Source: Oxyruncus cristatus
Taxonomy: Eukaryota > Chordata > Aves > Passeriformes > Cotingidae
DNA length: 64,000 bases
NCBI GenBank assembly: GCA_013399855.1
Contig: VXAY01005682.1
Span: forward strand, 71,558-135,557
Reading direction: 5' to 3'
Positions 1-11,400 of the stretch are shown piece after piece (position 1 is the first letter of the stretch; each line of letters opens with the position of its first letter). A program made the translations under genes and the position numbers. The notes under the pieces are model-generated. The model was given only the letters and a program-made list of their open reading frames with translations, did not search any database and had not been told where the DNA came from.

Positions 1-597
1 CCAGGAATGCCAAACAATCTACATCAGGCACTGAGTGAAGAGAGGGTATGCTACTCCACAGCAGATCAGCATTTTAAAAACAGCAATAACTGCAAACAGG
101 TAACTGAGCAGTTGCATTCTTTACAGCACCAAACCTCTAAAATCCCAAATAGAAGTGAAAACGGAAAAAGAAGCTATTGTCTCATGCTAGACATATAACA
201 TGAGCAAGCAGAAAGTGGATTAGTCTCCTTTGGCAACACTGGCCATTAAGGTTCATCTTGAACACCTGCTCCCAGCCCCACCATCATCCCTCCCCAGCTG
301 GAGCTCAGTAACCAGTGTCATCTCATCCATCTTCCCCCTTGCTCGGGCAAGCTCACAGCATGCAGAGAATTTAAGACCTGCCAGAACCTCCCTGCCTGCT
401 AGCTGTTTATCTGGGAACATTTCTGTACCCCATCACACACAGTCCCTTTGAGCCTCACCCTGATGGAGGGGCTGTGTGGTAGGGATGTGAAATAAAGCTG
501 CTATTAAAATAATCCCACAATACAGAAGGGAGGGGGTCCTTGCTGTAGGTAGTAAAATGGCATTTCCAAGGATACAGCACCCATATAATCCCAATCC
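1..597. other. Unique sequence without recognised feature
   Basis: Ordinary mixed-composition sequence. Only short open frames of about 60-75 codons occur, with no domain or exon signature I recognise. No repeat family is evident before the SINE that begins near 598. Confidence 0.5.
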
Positions 598-745
598 ACA
601 GATTCACAGCATATTCTGAGTTGGAAGCGACCCACAAAGATCAAGTCCAACTCTTAAATGAATGGCCCATACAGGGATCGAACCCACAATTTTGGCTTTA
701 TTAACACCATTCTTTAACCAACTGAGCTAATCTCAGGGTCCCATT
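598..745 (-). mobile_element. tRNA-Ile-headed SINE with CR1-type tail (TguSINE1-like)
   Basis: Read on the minus strand, the element opens with a tRNA-Ile-like head. The A box TTAGCTCAGTTGG lies at 718-730, the anticodon-loop equivalent reads TTAATAA (anticodon AAT), and the B box GGTTCGATCCC lies at 674-684. The A and B boxes form an internal RNA polymerase III promoter. After the head, the body runs into a short tail reading GAGTTGGACTTGATC then TTCCAACTCAGAATA, which resembles the 3' end of CR1 LINEs. This architecture lets a SINE borrow CR1 reverse transcriptase, and I recall it as TguSINE1 in songbirds; the family name is from memory. The outer ends are diverged and no target-site duplication is obvious. 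It is not a functional tRNA gene, because the acceptor stem is not closed and a CR1 tail replaces the 3' end. Confidence 0.85.
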
Positions 746-3700
746 CATGACTGTCAAGAACACACAGTCCCAAGGCACACAGGGACCAGCCCAACCCTAA
801 CTGAAAGGATGCAGAGCAGTTCACATGTACTGACATGAGACAGTACTCTCAATCCCTATCTGAAACTCCAGCTGGGCTCCTATTCCAACTCATACCGTCT
901 GTTTCTGCTCCCATCCCCTCTCAGTCTCTTGAAAATACATTTTAGAGGTTGAATTCAGACATGACTCAAAAAACATTCGTCCAAAGACAACTATGCAGAA
1001 ACAGAGAATCAAGCTCCACTTTAAGGCCTTAAGGCATTAACATGAACCGCTGGTTGTTATGAAAACATATTTTTTACTCAAATAATAGTTAATTAAAAAG
1101 AGACAGAACTGCAATGTTTATTATTCTTTTTGGGTTTTGGGGTAGGGTTTTTTTTCCTGGTCAATTCCCACTTCTGCTGCCTTCTCCTGAGTAGAAGTTC
1201 CTCCACCAACATCACAAGAGCAGGGTAATGCTTTACCGTGCATGTCCTGACAGGTATAGCTCATTTATAAAATCAACACCTCACTCTTCACCTTCAGGGT
1301 ACCTGTAGACCTGGCATGCTGAGCAAACTGGTGGACTGGAGCTCCTTAGGGTTCACTCCCCAGCTCTGTCAACAGCTTTAGTTCCTTCTAGAAGAGAGGA
1401 ATTTAAAGCAGGGAAAAGAAGGGAGGTGGCTGGGGGGGGAGGTTGGAGGAAATGAATCAACATTGCCTTGAAAGAATGGGTATTTTAATAACAGACACTC
1501 CAGCTTTCCCCCTAGAATCAGGAAGTGACATCCAATGAAAGTTTCTTCCTAAACGAAAACTTTTCAACTTTCTTCTTTCCTCTCCTCAAAAACTGTAAAA
1601 ATTGAAAAGAAACTTCTGTGTAAAACATTGAAGCAAATAGCTTTTAAAAAGTTATAAAGAAAAGATTAGGCTTGAGAGTAATTCAGATCCCTCCCCTCTT
1701 GTTCTTTTTTTTTTTTTCATGGAGGCAAAAACGCATGGCTTTGTTCTGCAGAGCTCTCATAATCATTCTGCTGTTTGCAGCTTACTGAGGGGGACACAAC
1801 AACCTGGCTGCAAAGGCATGACTGAAATTATGAGACGTATGGAGGAATAACAAGAGTTCTGCAGAAACCAAGATTCCTCAAAAGCAGACCTTTGCTCATA
1901 CATTCAAGTGAAAAAGTACGCCAAAGAAGCCTCCCAGTCAACATGCCCAGCAGTCTTCCTGCGTTGGCGTCATTGCTTTCTAACCAACGAGCAAAGCTAC
2001 CTGGGCACTAGTTGGCACCTGTAGATACTGTGGGTGTCACGGGGTGCTTGCAGGCTCAGCTTCATCTTAACTCACATAGCTTATGTGAGATATACCTCTG
2101 TGCCAGTTAATGAGCACTGCCATGCCACGAACAAGCACACGGAGGGGAGCATTTTAAAAAATTAGAAAGGAAAAACACTAGATTTTCTGTGTGTGTGTGT
2201 GTCTTCCACGGATTATCACAAAATCTTCCCAATGACCAAACAGAAAATCTCTTTGGTCAGCACTTGTCTTTGAGACAAATTAATCTCAAATGTTCTGGAA
2301 AAATGCAGGGTATGGAAGTTCTTTATGGGTACTGCCGAGGAGGCTGTGCTCCATGCAAAGGAATCAGAAGGCAAAAAGCGTCCAGCAAATTTGTTTCCAA
2401 TTTTCTCTAATTTGCTTTCTAACAAATTAGAGGAGGTATTCTGTTTTCTGGCATACAGCAGGACCCATTTTCCCTTTTTCTTGGAGAGACTCTTCCCGGT
2501 GATTTCATCCATGCTACAACCACCAAGAAGCAAGCCATTTACATCCTGGGCATAACAGGACGGGCAGTTTGTGAAACCAGGAGACTCTGTAGGTTTGGTA
2601 GAATTTCTATAGCTAAATAAAAAAGCTGCACATGAAGTCAGCCAGCTAGGAACAGAACGCAACCCTTAAATTGCTTCAACTAGGGTAATAATTAGTAATT
2701 ACCAAGGATAATACTTGCAAAGAAAAATACAATATTGAGCAAATGATTCTGTCTGCTTTTACAGCAGTTACAGGTTCTTTGAAAAATATCAGATATATGC
2801 AATGTATGTGTCTGAAAGAGAGAAACAGTAGTTTTAGAGTCAAGAATTGCTCAAAAAATGATGGCATGATAAGATAAAATAATTTCTCAAACAGAGTAAA
2901 ATGAACAAATGGAATACTAATGACTGTCTAAGAGCTATAGCCTTGCAGGTAAGCCTGTAAGTGGTTTACTCTTGTTTTCATGCTTATATGACAAAAATAC
3001 AAGTGTTTTAGTCTGTAAGTAGACAAAGATAAGCAGAATTTTGTTCCCTTCTTTTTCATACTATTTTCCAGTAATGCACGACAAATTAGTCTGCTGAGTA
3101 TAAAAATCTGTTTCCAGGAAGAAACATCTGGCTCTGTCATACAGGGCTGTACACCGTGGCTCTTTGAGAATTAAGTAGAGCTGGTATGCAGCACTAATGG
3201 AAAATGCTGGGAACCAGGATCAAATCACCCTCACAGGCACTACTACTACCCTTACCACATGCATCAGCTAACAGTAAGAAAGTAGTCTGAACACAGATAT
3301 AAAAACAATAAATATATCTATTAAGGTTTTATTGAAAAGGCATATGCCTTTGGGACAGATGCAAGAGCTGCACAGCCCAACAGCCTGGCTCAGCTCCCTG
3401 TCGGAGACCAGCTCCCTGGTACCAGCTGTTGTGCAGAAAGTTTTGGGAGATGCTCCACCTGAGTTTCTCCCCGCTCTGCTTGGCAAATGCTTTAACATCG
3501 AGGCTCATGTCCTTAATCCCCATCTGAGCTGTGCTGCAACAGCACTGCAACCATCCCTGTGCCTGAGCAGATACCCCACGGATCTGGATCCCAGTCTTCA
3601 GACCTGGTTTCAGAGCTCAACCTTGGACTTGCCTCACCACCTGACGATCTGGGCTCTGGGGTGAATGTGATGACCACCCCCAGGTCTGCCCTGCTTGATT

Positions 3701-6700
3701 AGCAACTTGCATTGGGCTCCCAGGTCACCTCCCCTTGCACAGCAGACAGCCCTTGCTGCTCTCTGGCACAAGGTGCTGCCAGGACACACCAAAAAGTATG
3801 CCTTCCCTGCTTAGTCCAGGGCTTTGGATGACTGCACAGTAGCAGCACTGATCGCTTCCCACAGCAACCAAAACTAAACCAGCTTCAATATCCTAATTGC
3901 AGCCCTGCAAGCATCCTGCCCCAAGCATTGGCTACAGAAAGAAATCAAAGAAGCAAATGGTTTTTCCAACAGAAGAGCATCCTCCTTGCATATAGAGACA
4001 CAGCAAGGAGATGACATTTCTCTTCTTCCCCTGCTCAGGCAGGATCAAGCCCTAAATCTGCTAAAGTAAATAATTAAATGTGAGCTCCACTGATAAGCTT
4101 ATTATACTGTTAGACAGCAGCTGGGAGAGTTAACCTCAATCTGAAGTCACCTTTAGCTCTTTGATACAGTGACACAGGCAGGCAAGTCATCACAAACATT
4201 GGGACTGCAGAGGTGTTGGATACGCAGGGACAGCATTTTCAAGGTAAACAGTTATGCAGCAAGCCAAACTGAAAATGCACAGTGCCCATGGCATCATTCA
4301 AAATTCCTTACCCTACAGATATTCCAGGGTCCATTGTTTTCTATTAGTAGTTCTTTTCTCCTGTGTTCATTTGCCACTACAGACAACGGTCAGAGGAGAC
4401 CAATTCAGCACAAGCTGACCAAAAGTTCAGAGCTCACCTCACCACACAGATATAATCAATGCATCAAACCCAAAGGATGGCATCAATTTCCTCCTTGCAA
4501 TATGTGTCAGACCCCAAAAAATCAAACCAGATGGCGAGCTACTCCTTTCCAAACATATTTTATTCATCATGAAGTCTATTTCAAACAACACTGTATGTCA
4601 CTTGTCACGCTAAATGCAGATGAGTCTTCCCATATTTCAAATTCATTTCAAAAATAAATGTAGTTGCATGTTTGAGGCATTTTCTAGCCAAAATGCCATT
4701 GGTTTAACATGACACAGAAAAACATCAGGGCACTAAAAGTAATCAGGCTGTCAGGCAGCTTCTAAGATGTAGGTGTCCAAATAAATCTATGCACTCACAA
4801 TCTAATATCTAATAATAATAAAAATAAATAAAAAAAAAGGCAGCAGCCTACCAAGGATAAGTAGGCAAATGAATCTTATGCCACCCTGCCACCCACCTCT
4901 TCCCTGTTCCTAGCAGCTCTTTGTTCTGCCACTGGCTGTAAGAGGCTTCCACTCCTTCCAGCTGCTCAGTGAGAGGTGGAGTCAGGTCTCTGGGCTCTTA
5001 GTAGGGAAAAGAGACACAAGGAACAGCTGATTTGGGGAGCAGAGGCCCGGCAGCATGCACAGGAGCTCACATCAGCAGGCAGAGATGTGGTTCATCAGAT
5101 CCCCTGCCGTGGTTTTGGCTCAGCACCTCACACGCACTGAACTCAGCGTGGGGTTTCCCACTGAGCTCAGCAAGCTCAGTGTAGCCTGTGCTTCCCATCT
5201 CCCAGCCCAGAAGCCTTCTCCATAGGAAACAGGTCGAGTGAGTGACAAAAATCAGCACAAAGTAGTCTCATCAACAGAATAGTATAGTGACACCGAAAAA
5301 ACCAAACACACACAAACAAACCCAAAACATACACAAAAGCAAACAACCCACAACAAACGAGCCCACCCCAAACCACAAAAGAAAAAAAAAAAGAATCATC
5401 ACTTTTGAAGACTGACCTCAATGAGATGAAGCACTATAGCCCAGCAGCACAGATTTCAAGGAAGTGTGTTCTGTCCCCACAGAAGGACAAATATCTTGCA
5501 AATTATCAGTGAAAGCAGACACAGCATTAGCAGTTGTAAACCCCAAAACTTCACTTGGGGAGTTCCTTAAAGAGGCTTTTGGGGTTTTTTTAATACCCCG
5601 AGGAAAAGCAAGGGAAAAACACAACAACATTTTTCAGGAGGTTAAACAAAAAACTTTTACTGGCAAACTTTAGAAAATAAGGGTACTTGGCAAAGTTTAA
5701 AGGCAACATTCAATCAAAATAAAGCATTTCACAAAGGACTGACTTAGTAAACTCTAACCCATCCAACCTTAAATTACCCAGATTTCAAGAAGAGTAAATT
5801 AGGAGAGGGAAAGAGAAGAAAGAAAGATACATACATTCTTAAAATAAGAACTTTCTATGCTAAAGAAACCTTTAGTTAATCTATTTCTCTCCAAGCAATG
5901 AAACTGATTTACTATCTGACTTCTTTCAAGAAGAAAAGGTAATTGACAGTATATACAAATGACAAGCTGAGTTAATAAGCAGAACTGGCATAAAACCAGA
6001 TAAAATTGCAGTTAAAAACCCAGGTTAGTCTTAGAGAAAACTTGTAGTTAAGTAAATTATAAATTTCACACATAATACAGAGGCATTAGCTCCCCTTGGG
6101 TTTTGATAGTTTCTGGTAGAAATGTAGACAAACTATACTAAATTAATATAATTAAAATCCAGAGCTATCAATGCCTATGTTATTAACAAGAACAGATTTA
6201 TAAATTAAGTCTGAACCAGAAAAAGACTGAAATCCAGGCCATTTCCACCTCTGTATTTGTTTCTACCTAATCTGATTTACAGGAAGCTGTGAGGCCTAAT
6301 AACCAGTATGACATGAAACACTAAGATTAAGTAGCATGAAAAACAGACTTCAGTCTCCCACACAGTAGATATCATTAAAGAATTAAATTTACATAGATAT
6401 CACTGTTAAGTTATAAAAAGGATGCAAAAAGAATCAAGTTTTCTTATTTAAACGGTACCCATTGAAAACAAATTTCCTGACACTGTGCTTTAGGGACACT
6501 AGAGCAGGAAAAACACACTCCAACACAAAGTTTGTGGAAAATCACCAACTGCATTCATAATCCAAGAGCTCTTGTACCTACACAGTGGTATAAGCTCAGT
6601 GCAGCTCACAGTTCAGTGCCTGGTGGCACAGCTCAGTGCAGCAAGTGCCTAATTGCTCCAGCACATGCCATGACCTGCCATCCTCTCTGCTGAGGCTCAG

Positions 6701-7907
6701 AAGACTACAGAACTGTAGTTTGGACTGCTATTTAGTACATTACTTCGCACCTATATAGTTGAGTAACTGTTTTATTTTCTCATGAACTAAAGAGTTCTCA
6801 GGGTGACGTCTGTCTCGTCGTTTACTTGACACTGGCCTAAATTTGACTCTTTTCCTGTGTTTTGTGTCTGTCCCTCATGTCTTCATGGTGGTTGAAAACA
6901 CGACACAGACATTATCATCAGTGAGCATGAAGTCATTCTGACCATCAAAAAGGTGTTCCAAACATTCAGCACGATGTGAAGCAGTGCAGGGTTTCTCCAT
7001 TTGAGAAAGCTGCCATCGCATACAAGAACAACCCCTTGCAGTGTTACGCTCTGAGAAACCAGAGTGCCAGCCACTGTGTTGGCAACAATAAGAAGGCTCG
7101 TTAAAGGCAGCTCTGACAATTATTTCTAATGTAATTACATCCTGGAAGAGAACGTGTACCTTTGGTGTCTCATTGCTGGATATTGACACAGATTTAAACA
7201 GGAACAGTAAGATCTACCGTGATTTGTCTGATCATGTCAGTAGTGGGAATAAACAAAGATATGACTGCTTAATATGGTAAAAATTAGTACCTCCTAATTA
7301 TGGTAGATAAGCATTTGCTGATTCCCTGCCTGCCATCGCTTGCTAATGCTAGATGCTTTAGACATGGGCTGAGTACACCTTTTGCTTTTGAACTGAATTC
7401 CTCTCTTTTCAAACCAAGCAGTGAAGCAGCCACATTTCCTCTCCATCTACTAAATATTCATCTTTGGATCTTTGCTGCTTCTTTGCACCTTTTCTCTGTT
7501 CCCTGCTTTTGCAGCATACATTGTCCACTCAGCAGCAAAGCTTGGTTTTTATTTCCTGCCTCACAAATTGTCAGCGCCCCTGTAAAATTATAGAATGTCA
7601 GTAAGATTCAGCAGATACTTACTGGGGAGCTGAAAACAAGCAGTAACCTCCCTGGCAAAAGGACAGCAAGAAACAACACTTCACACGTTGCTGAAAACGG
7701 GCTGACAAGCCAGAAAGGGAAGCTAGTAAAAATCTGCAAGAGCCATTCATTTGAGAATTGACCAAAACTGCTCATATCAAGTGTTTGTGACAAGACAACC
7801 ACAAAATGCCTTCCTTTGCCTTGCCTTTGAGTTTTCTTGTTACTGCTTGCCTCCAGAACCAGCTGCATAAGCACCAGTCTTTTGAACTCAGCAGTCTGCT
7901 AACACGG
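746..7907. other. Mostly unique AT-rich sequence with low-complexity tracts
   Basis: No recognised gene or interspersed repeat. A short (TG)n run lies near 2190-2203, an A/T-rich run at about 4808-4838 and an A/C-rich tract at about 5296-5394. The longest open frames (about 148 codons minus at 2216-2662 and 162 codons plus at 4169-4657) show no domain I recognise and have lengths expected by chance. A 111-base minus-strand frame at 7623-7733 with splice-like ends is discussed as a finding. Confidence 0.45.
5296..5394. repeat. A/C-rich low-complexity tract
   Basis: About 100 bases composed almost entirely of A and C on the plus strand (CAAA, CACA and AAAC runs), ending in a run of A. Open frames reading through it are composition artefacts. 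Confidence 0.8.
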
Positions 7908-8470
7908 TGTGCTGGTTTAATACTAAACCAGCAGGAGAAATGAAGCCCGCTCAAGAGAGATTACAAATTAGTTAAAAAAATATTACAATGAATACAATGA
8001 TACAGACAAAAACTGGTTTTAACCCACAGAAACAGATGTATAACCCAGCACTCTGGGACAGGAACAGGACAGTGTCAGCGCCTATGCTGAGCACCGCATG
8101 GTCCCCCTGGGGGCAACGTAGAAGAAAAAGAAAACCTGTTAGTGCGATTGCTGGTGGCACTTCTGTTGAAGTTCTGATCCTCCTCTGCATCCAACAGGTG
8201 GTATCAGAAGCCCAACCCCCGAAGTTTATATATAGTCAAGTTCAGGTGGAAATGCCCAGTACCTCCCCCGTTGTGGGGAGTGTCACAATGGGTGATTTAA
8301 CTCTGTGAGTTATGGGATATTTTTGGAATCTCTGATGGTCTAGGTTGTTGCAGCTACCCTTTATGCCAGCCAATTGTGTCCCATTAGCAGAGATGACCCC
8401 TCAGGCTGGGTGTGAAGGTGTTAATGCCTTTCCAGAGGGGAGTTATCACAGCTGAGTCATTGGTGTGAAA
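7908..8470 (-). mobile_element. Endogenous retrovirus LTR-like element (probable solo LTR)
   Basis: Read on the minus strand this resembles an avian retroviral LTR. A TATA box (TATATATAAA, plus coordinates 8225-8234) sits downstream of a U3-like stretch. Next comes a pyrimidine-rich segment, then GTGGGTTAAAACC-like sequence. The element closes with a stem-loop whose 10-base arms at 7910-7919 and 7924-7933 are perfect complements around a 4-base loop. The terminus then reads CCAGCACA, the expected CA end. The far (U3) boundary is not clear; I place it near 8470 where the sequence changes character, and no convincing target duplication was found. No gag, pol or env coding lies on either side. 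Family assignment (ERVL-like) is a guess from general resemblance. Confidence 0.5.
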
Positions 8471-11400
8471 AAAACCCACTCACTCCCCTGCTTCGAAGGG
8501 TTTCTTTAACACCCAGCTTGTAGCCTGAGGTGTCAGGTGTGCCCCGGGCAGCTGATGCAAACAATCCATTTATTAACAGTCCATCAGAAATTACATAGAG
8601 GGTGTAGAATGCACAGTTTTGGTTATACTCACATTTCCCTACACACCTGTATATACACACAGAGTATAACTAAACAGTGTCAGAGCCCTGAGTGCACTCA
8701 AAGGCTCTCAGTCACGCTGGGACCCCCAAACAAACCTTTGCCCACAGGGCAGAAACTCTGGACAAGTTCAGGCTGCACTCCCGCTCCTCACCTGAGCTGT
8801 GTTGTTCATCCCTATCTCCTAGGATATACCATGGACCTTTCTTGTAGTCATCCATCTCCACTTCCCTATTCTGCTGCTCCTTCCTCTCTCCTGCTACTGA
8901 TGGCCTGGATGGACCCCAGTGTGGTTCATTCTTGCCCACTCACTGCTGGACCCTGTTACCAGCTCCCTTCGCTGTCACCCTGCACTCGCATCCCCAGCGT
9001 GGGGCTGTACTCTGGTCAATGAAGGTGCTTGGTCTCCCTTGGCTCCCAGCTCACCACCTGCCTTGAGAAGCAGCTCCCTCACAGGCAAGGCCAAAAGATT
9101 GCCTCAAAGTCAGCAATGAACTTCCCAAAAAGTTTCATTTCCTTTGCAGAAGAAAACATTCCCAGATTTCACGTGTCCTACAGATTATAACCACTTCCGC
9201 TAGAGGTTTTAGTTCAACCCTTTGAAATACTCAGGACTGCACTCAGATCTGCTCAGCTGCACATAAATCTAAGCCTAGTTTCAGAAAGTAGATTCATTTG
9301 GCCCTAGAAAACTCTTAGAGTTCCTAGAGAACTCTTTTTGTCTCCAGCAGGATGTGACTAGATGTTTAAACAGCGTAAGCGTGACACATCATTCGCATTT
9401 CACAGCAGAGAAGCAATACATATATAGTGCAACAAGCAGCACTATCAGTAGTGTGATAAAAATTATCTTTCCCTGAGTTTAAACAAAAAATTAACTTCGT
9501 TCAGTTAACCGATCACCTGCATTTAGCCATGATTTTTTGCACATATAATTAGGAAAAGTCAGAGGGAGGCCAAATGAGGCACAGCCGATAGCAAGAGACC
9601 TCCTTGAAAGCACACAGGGAAAAACATGGTCACTCATCAAAAATTTAAGTGATGAAAAATTCAGACATCAATGACCAAAACAAGACTCAAACTCTCCGTT
9701 TTCCATGAGGTATAAACACCTGCAAAGTTTATGATGAGAACTAGACTGCTGTAAGGCTGACCTTTGAGTAAGTTCAGGCATATTTGGGTTACTACCTTCT
9801 GCAATTTTAATAGAAAAAGTAATTATGGCGAGCAGGAATAAGAGGCAAAAGCGGGTGGACCTTGCAGTGTAGGTGACACACTGCTTCTGTTTCCCCCTCA
9901 GGAGTTATGGCTGCAGCACTGCACTGAGCACAAGCCTTCTGCCCCATATTCCGGTCCCACTCTTATTTCTCATGCAAGTAACGATCCTTAGCCCCCAGTT
10001 TCAAAACAGTCTCTTCTCAAGGATAATAGTAGGTATTCAGGAGTGTTTTTTTCCATCTGGAAGAGTTATATACAAGAAAAATCAACAGGCCAAATTAACT
10101 CAGATTATTCAGATTACAGATTTTTTCCCAGTGAGGATAATTATCCACTGGAAAAAGCTTGTCCAAACCAAGGGTCCAAATTAGGACCAGCACCAGAAAG
10201 CAGTGTGATTTCTGAATGACAATTTTTGGCTAAATTAAACTACTGTGTTTCAGATGCAACAGGGAGAAACTGATGGAAGTGAGGAGTAAATGAAGTAAAT
10301 CAACAGTTCTGTTTAAATAAAACCTATTCCACCATTGCAAAAAGGGAAATGTAGAAGCTGTAGCATTGAAAACAAAAATTATTTCCTAGAGCATCACAGA
10401 TAATTGTAACACGTGAACACCACAGAATTTATGTAAAGAAAACTAGATAATCAAATTAGTGTAGACGAAAGGTTTACTGCTACATTACATTAATATAGCC
10501 CCTGGAAACATAAAATACAAGAGAATGAAAATTCAGAGACTACAATTTAGTCATCACATATTAGACCTCATTGCTAACCAGAAACAACTTCTGGGCCCAT
10601 CCCACTGTTGACAGGGTTTTTGGTAAACACAAAGTAATGCTTGAGGGAAAGACGGGCTGTGCCAAATGATTCAGGAATCAGATGGATTTAGAGAAGTAGG
10701 TTTTAATCACTGTTTGCTGTTCCATTACTCACACAAATCAAAGATTTACTACATCATCTTCTTATCCTAGTCATCATAGTCAGGCCACAGACTGACCCAG
10801 AAACCATCCCACCTCCACTGACTGCCAGCAGACCTCTGGTACAACTTGCCATAGGAGATACATACTCATGAAGACATGCCAGCCCTCCAGAGTAGCAATT
10901 CTTTCTTGTTTCTTCCCTTAGTTCCCTGTTTTAAACTTCACAGAAGACCAGCTTAGCTAACCAAGTCCGGCTTTCTTGTGCTGGTTGGGAAAGCCTGTGA
11001 TCTCAGTGACAGCCCGGAGCTGTGCCTCTGGCACACCAGCACTGCTGCTGCCATGCCTTGGGGAGGCTGCCAAGAACACTGGCAGCGCTGGCCCCCTCCA
11101 GCAGGCAGGTGGTCCCAAAGAGCCTGTGTCCCAGACAGAAGCTTCACTTTCTGTCTTTGGTTTATTCTTTCTCTCCCTCTTTTTTCACCAGTTTCTCTTC
11201 TCTTGGTTTCAGAAAAGCAAGACGAGATTCTAGCAACCATCCCTCTGGCTCACTTTCTTCTCAGTGCCTCTACAGACAAAGGTTAGCCATAATCATCTCT
11301 CATACCAGCACTTCAAAAGCTGTCAAACAGATTTCCCCTCCTTGCCCCACATAAAAATTCTCTTCTGCTCCCAAGCAATTCAGTTTTTTTTTCTCCTTTT

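Noticed and set aside
663..742. Genuine tRNA-Ile gene on the minus strand
   Set aside because: The A and B boxes and the AAT anticodon are tRNA-like, but the acceptor stem does not pair and the sequence continues into a CR1-type tail, so it is the head of a SINE.
2216..2662. 148-codon minus-strand frame as a gene or exon
   Set aside because: Parts look protein-like, but no convincing donor, acceptor or known homologue could be found by eye.
4169..4657. 162-codon plus-strand frame as a gene
   Set aside because: No domain, no exon signals and a length compatible with chance in a window of this size.
6875..7189. 104-codon minus frame as a transposase remnant
   Set aside because: A Cys/His-rich look suggested a DNA transposon, but no terminal repeats or conserved catalytic motif could be identified.
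8537..9022. 161-codon plus-strand frame
   Set aside because: Pro/Ser/Leu/Cys-rich composition from C/T-rich DNA, no recognised motif.
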